This document shows, one piece after another, positions 61,419 through 64,000 of a stretch of 64,000 bases of DNA. The stretch is from Bacteroidota bacterium (GTDB lineage: Bacteria; Bacteroidota; Bacteroidia; Chitinophagales; Saprospiraceae), in assembly GCA_029567325.1 (NCBI GenBank), contig JAKQLF010000243.1, positions 1 to 64,000 on the forward strand, in the 5' to 3' direction. Made by a program: the position numbers and the translations under genes. A model generated the notes under the pieces. It was not told where the DNA came from. It made no database searches and worked only from the letters and a program-made list of their open reading frames with translations. Numbering within the stretch: the first letter of the stretch is position 1; each line of letters begins with the position of its first letter.

Positions 61419-62654
61419 ATGTCAAACACCTCCGTCATCCCGCATCTTTTCAGAACAGAATACAGTAAAATGTGTGCTGTGCTGTACCGTTCATTTGGAA
61501 TCGAACATTTTGAAATTGTCGAAGATCTGGTCAGTGATGCTTTTTTGAAAGCTTCGGAAGTATGGAAGACAAAAGGGGTCCCTGAAAATCCTGTTGGCTG
61601 GCTTTATACCGTGGCCAGAAATAATGCCCGGGACCACTTCAGGAAATCAAATTTATTTAAATCAACCATCAGTGATGATTTAAAGAGAAATACTTTTGAA
61701 GGAGAGGATTTTGAGCTCGACTTATCTGAAAAAAACATACATGACAGCCAACTTGCTATGATTTTTGTTGCCTGCCACCCATGTAATACTCCAGAAACTC
61801 AAATTGCATTGGCGCTCAATCTGCTGTGTGGTTTTGGAGCAAATGAAATTGCAAGTGCATTTTTGACAAACAGAGAGGTCATTTACAAAAGACTGCAGCG
61901 CGGTAAAACCAACCTAAAAAATGCTCAAATTGAAATCAAACAGCCTACGTTATCTGAAATAGAAGATCGCCTACCGGCAGTATTTCTAACCCTTTATCTT
62001 TTGTATAACGAAGGTTATTATTCTGCCGCTCAAGACAAGAGTCTCAGGAAAGATTTGTGTATAGAAGCCATGCGCCTCTGCCTACTTTTGGTCGAAAATG
62101 ACCTTACCAATACCAGTCAAACAAATGCGCTTTTGTCATTGATGTGTTTCCAATCTTCCAGATTTGATGCTCGCGTCAACGAAAATGGAGAGGTTATACT
62201 ATATGGCGACCAAGATGACAGTCTTTGGGACAAAGAACTGATCGGAAGAGGTGTATATTATTTAAAACAAGCCAGTGGAGGTCCAGATTTTTCGAAATAT
62301 TATCTTGAAGCTGCCATCGCTTGTTGGCATACAATCAAAGAAGATTCTGACCAAAAGTGGGAAAATATTTTGACCTTATACAACAAATTGCTCATTGTGG
62401 AATACTCACCGATGGCAGCATTGAATAGAACTTATGCATTAGCGAAAGCTCGTGGAAATAACATTGCCATTACAGAAGCAGAAAAGCTCAATCTAAAAGA
62501 CCATCATTTATATCATATGCTTCTAGGAAAGTTGTATGAAGATTCTAATCAGGATATAGCCCTAAAACATTATCACCAAGCTTTAGAATTGACCAAATCT
62601 AGTGCAGATCAAAAGCAAATTTTGAAAAATATCCAACGATTAAAAGAGGTTTAA
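61419..62654 (+). CDS. ECF42-type sigma factor with C-terminal TPR-like extension
   Basis: 411 residues, about twice the usual ECF length. Regions 2 and 4 occupy residues 1-165 (EHFEIVEDLVSDAFLKASEVW, NPVGWLYTVARNNARDHFRK, and ANEIASAFLTNREVIYKRLQRGK). The remainder is a helical, TPR-like domain (ALNRTYALAKARG, LLGKLYEDSNQDIALKHYHQAL) with LTLYLLYNEGYYS, a mark of the ECF42/SigJ-like group. In this group the extension is needed for activity and no classical anti-sigma factor is known; the DGPF partner upstream fits. Confidence 0.9.
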   Translation: MSNTSVIPHLFRTEYSKMCAVLYRSFGIEHFEIVEDLVSDAFLKASEVWKTKGVPENPVGWLYTVARNNARDHFRKSNLFKSTISDDLKRNTFEGEDFELDLSEKNIHDSQLAMIFVACHPCNTPETQIALALNLLCGFGANEIASAFLTNREVIYKRLQRGKTNLKNAQIEIKQPTLSEIEDRLPAVFLTLYLLYNEGYYSAAQDKSLRKDLCIEAMRLCLLLVENDLTNTSQTNALLSLMCFQSSRFDARVNENGEVILYGDQDDSLWDKELIGRGVYYLKQASGGPDFSKYYLEAAIACWHTIKEDSDQKWENILTLYNKLLIVEYSPMAALNRTYALAKARGNNIAITEAEKLNLKDHHLYHMLLGKLYEDSNQDIALKHYHQALELTKSSADQKQILKNIQRLKEV

Positions 62655-62690
62655 AAGAGATTTTGCCTTCAATCTTGGTTTCCTCTTTGT

Positions 62691-63848
62691 TCAATACTTT
62701 CTTGCAATTGCATATTCTACTCCGCGCAATTCTGCAAGTCCACGCAATCTACCAATCGCAGAATAGCCAGGATACGTTTTTTTGCCTAAATCATCGAGCA
62801 TTTTATGACCATGATCGGGCCGCATCGGAATAGATCTTCCTTCCTTTTGCATCAAAGCCACCACCTCATCAATCACTTGATACATGTCCGTGTCACCTTC
62901 GAGGTGATTGGCTTCAAAAAAGTTGCCATTTGGATCGCGCTTAGTATTTCTCAGGTGTAAAAAGTTGACCCTTGAGCCCCACTTTTTGATCATTGCTGGT
63001 AAATCATTGTCTGGTCTTGCACCAAAAGAGCCTGTACAAAAACAAAGTCCATTGGCAGCATTGGGTACTGCATTCATTAAATCATCTACATCTGCTGCAC
63101 AACTCATGATTCTGGATAATCCTAAAACCGAGTATGGCGGATCATCTGGGTGAATAGCCATTTTAATGCCTACTTCCTCCGCAACGGGACAAACTTCTGT
63201 CAAAAAATGAGCCAGATTTGCTTTTAATGCTGCCCGATCAGTATCCTTATAGGTTTCTAGTAGAGCCAAAACTTCTTCCTCTGTAAATGGAATATCGCTG
63301 CCAGGCAAACCGAGTAAGACAGTGCGTCTCAATCTTGCTAAATCTTCAGCAGACATATTGGACATTTTTTCTTTCAAAAGGGCAATTCTTTCCGGGCTAT
63401 GTTCTTCCATGGCACCTGGTCGTTTAAGGATAAACAGATCAAAGAGGTCGTATTCATCTTTATTGAAAAACAAGGCTTCGGATCCATCTTCCAACACATG
63501 TTCTACATTGGTTCTCACCCAATCCAACACTGGCATAAAATTATAGGTAACTACTTTTATGCCAAGATCCCCGAGGTTTCTTAAACTCACTTTGTAATTT
63601 TCTATCCACTGGGCACAATTTCCTTTGCCCGTTTTTATTTCTTCGTGAACAGGTAAAGACTCTACAACTGTCCAAGTCAATCCTTTTGCCGCAATGATGT
63701 CAAGATGATTTTTAATGGCTTCTGCACTCCATATTTCTCCAACTGGTATAGCGTGGAGGGCTGTAACAACCCCAGTGCAACCAGCTTGAAGAATGTGTTC
63801 CAGTTTCACAGCATCATTGGGGCCATACCACCTCATGAGTTGTTCCAT
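62691..63848 (-). CDS. uxuA: Mannonate dehydratase
   Basis: A 385-residue TIM-barrel enzyme that dehydrates D-mannonate to 2-keto-3-deoxygluconate in glucuronate breakdown. The N-terminal MRWYGPNDAVKLEHILQAG, GVVTALHAIPVGEIW, YNFMPVLDWVRTN, MAIHPDDPPYSVLGLSRI, FCTGSFGARPDNDL and MRPDHGHKM match UxuA. I start at the ATG before EQLMRWYGPND (63848), the usual family start; ATG 63866 and 63890 are possible. The SDR gene upstream on the same strand is probably its operon mate. Confidence 0.94.
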   Translation of the reverse strand: MEQLMRWYGPNDAVKLEHILQAGCTGVVTALHAIPVGEIWSAEAIKNHLDIIAAKGLTWTVVESLPVHEEIKTGKGNCAQWIENYKVSLRNLGDLGIKVVTYNFMPVLDWVRTNVEHVLEDGSEALFFNKDEYDLFDLFILKRPGAMEEHSPERIALLKEKMSNMSAEDLARLRRTVLLGLPGSDIPFTEEEVLALLETYKDTDRAALKANLAHFLTEVCPVAEEVGIKMAIHPDDPPYSVLGLSRIMSCAADVDDLMNAVPNAANGLCFCTGSFGARPDNDLPAMIKKWGSRVNFLHLRNTKRDPNGNFFEANHLEGDTDMYQVIDEVVALMQKEGRSIPMRPDHGHKMLDDLGKKTYPGYSAIGRLRGLAELRGVEYAIARKY

Positions 63849-63952
63849 TTTATATTTTGCTGACATGTCTTGTATACTTTTAATATTCAAAAAAATTGCT
63901 CAGGTAATTAGCCAATGATTAAATATCCAATCACCTAAGGGCAAGCGCTTTA

Positions 63953-64000
63953 TCAAAATCCAATGGCATTACCGCCATCTACTCTCAAAGAAACGCCCGT
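63953..64000 (-). CDS. C-terminal end of an SDR oxidoreductase (partial)
   Basis: The last 15 codons of a gene running in from outside the window: TGVSLRVDGGNAIGF then TGA. This is the classic C-terminus of short-chain dehydrogenases (TG-x-x-L-x-VDGG). Next to uxuA it most likely is an SDR-type D-mannonate oxidoreductase (fructuronate reductase) that supplies the substrate; the rest is not visible. Confidence 0.8.
   Translation of the reverse strand, partial: TGVSLRVDGGNAIGF

Noticed and set aside
62642-62688. Terminator between the ECF42 gene and uxuA
   Set aside because: AAAGAGG/CCTCTTT could pair but the loop exceeds 30 bases and part of the stem is inside coding sequence.

Overview
The window looks like a chromosomal segment of a free-living Bacteroidota, most likely near the Saprospiria/Chitinophagia. 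The evidence is an AT-rich genome without Shine-Dalgarno leaders, repeated TTG-N17-22-TAnnTTTG promoters, a type IX secretion (T9SS) cargo with a CHU_C-type C-terminal domain, a PorP/SprF protein, the Bacteroidota-specific DUF4295 ribosome-associated gene behind rpmB-rpmG, a Nudix-type AraR regulator and a TPR-CHAT protein paired with an ECF sigma factor. It carries two tRNA genes (initiator Met and Arg-ACG). I see no rRNA, CRISPR array, prophage or insertion sequence.

Layout. 1-3.3 kb: a NuoL/DabB-like proton-channel subunit (5' end outside the window) and a SulP anion permease, possibly an inorganic-carbon uptake unit. 3.4-18.5 kb: a surface-polysaccharide cluster with a DUF268 methyltransferase-like protein, a Wzx-like flippase, two paralogous GT4 enzymes, two paralogous methyltransferases flanking GDP-mannose 4,6-dehydratase, further glycosyltransferases, a YfhO-like giant membrane protein, a GT11 fucosyltransferase-like enzyme and a T9SS-exported protein. 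18.6-27.5 kb: housekeeping genes (tRNA-fMet, TraB/GumN lipoprotein, RNase Y, ZapA and a coiled-coil partner, the tail-specific protease, tRNA-Arg-rpmB-rpmG-DUF4295, ftsY). 27.7-40 kb: mixed metabolism and envelope genes (DUF1080 lipoprotein, enoyl-CoA hydratase, DUF368 lipid-carrier transporter, S1/P1-like nuclease/phospholipase, MazG, M28 peptidase, hpt, pterin dehydratase, queA, ABC permease). 40.5-48 kb: an L-arabinose operon (GH51 arabinofuranosidase, Nudix AraR, araB, araA, araD, galM) with a perfect palindrome in its leader. 48.2-53 kb: a TPR-CHAT caspase-like protein convergent with an ECF sigma/anti-sigma pair. 53-56 kb: a propeller dehydrogenase-cytochrome c-discoidin lipoprotein. 56-57.6 kb: an AAA ATPase fused to a PD-(D/E)XK-like domain, preceded by four hairpin repeats that overlap its promoter. 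57.6-64 kb: PorP/SprF, ddl, a HAD phosphatase, a YCII/ECF42-type pair, uxuA and the tail of an SDR oxidoreductase.

How the genes work together. The polysaccharide cluster plausibly makes and exports a 6-deoxyhexose-containing glycan. The arabinose operon releases arabinose from polymers and takes it to xylulose-5-phosphate, and uxuA plus the SDR belong to hexuronate catabolism. Together they suggest a plant- or algal-polysaccharide degrader.

The least described parts are the hairpin-array/ATPase-nuclease unit, the exported CHAT protein linked to a membrane anti-sigma/ECF pair, and an orphan minus-strand small-RNA candidate at about 34.8 kb. Several genes seem to start at TTG or at an ATG downstream of the longest-ORF start, because a TAnnTTTG box lies over or after the longer start. 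TAnnTTTG occurs by chance about once per 2 kb per strand at this base composition, so single promoter calls are tentative.
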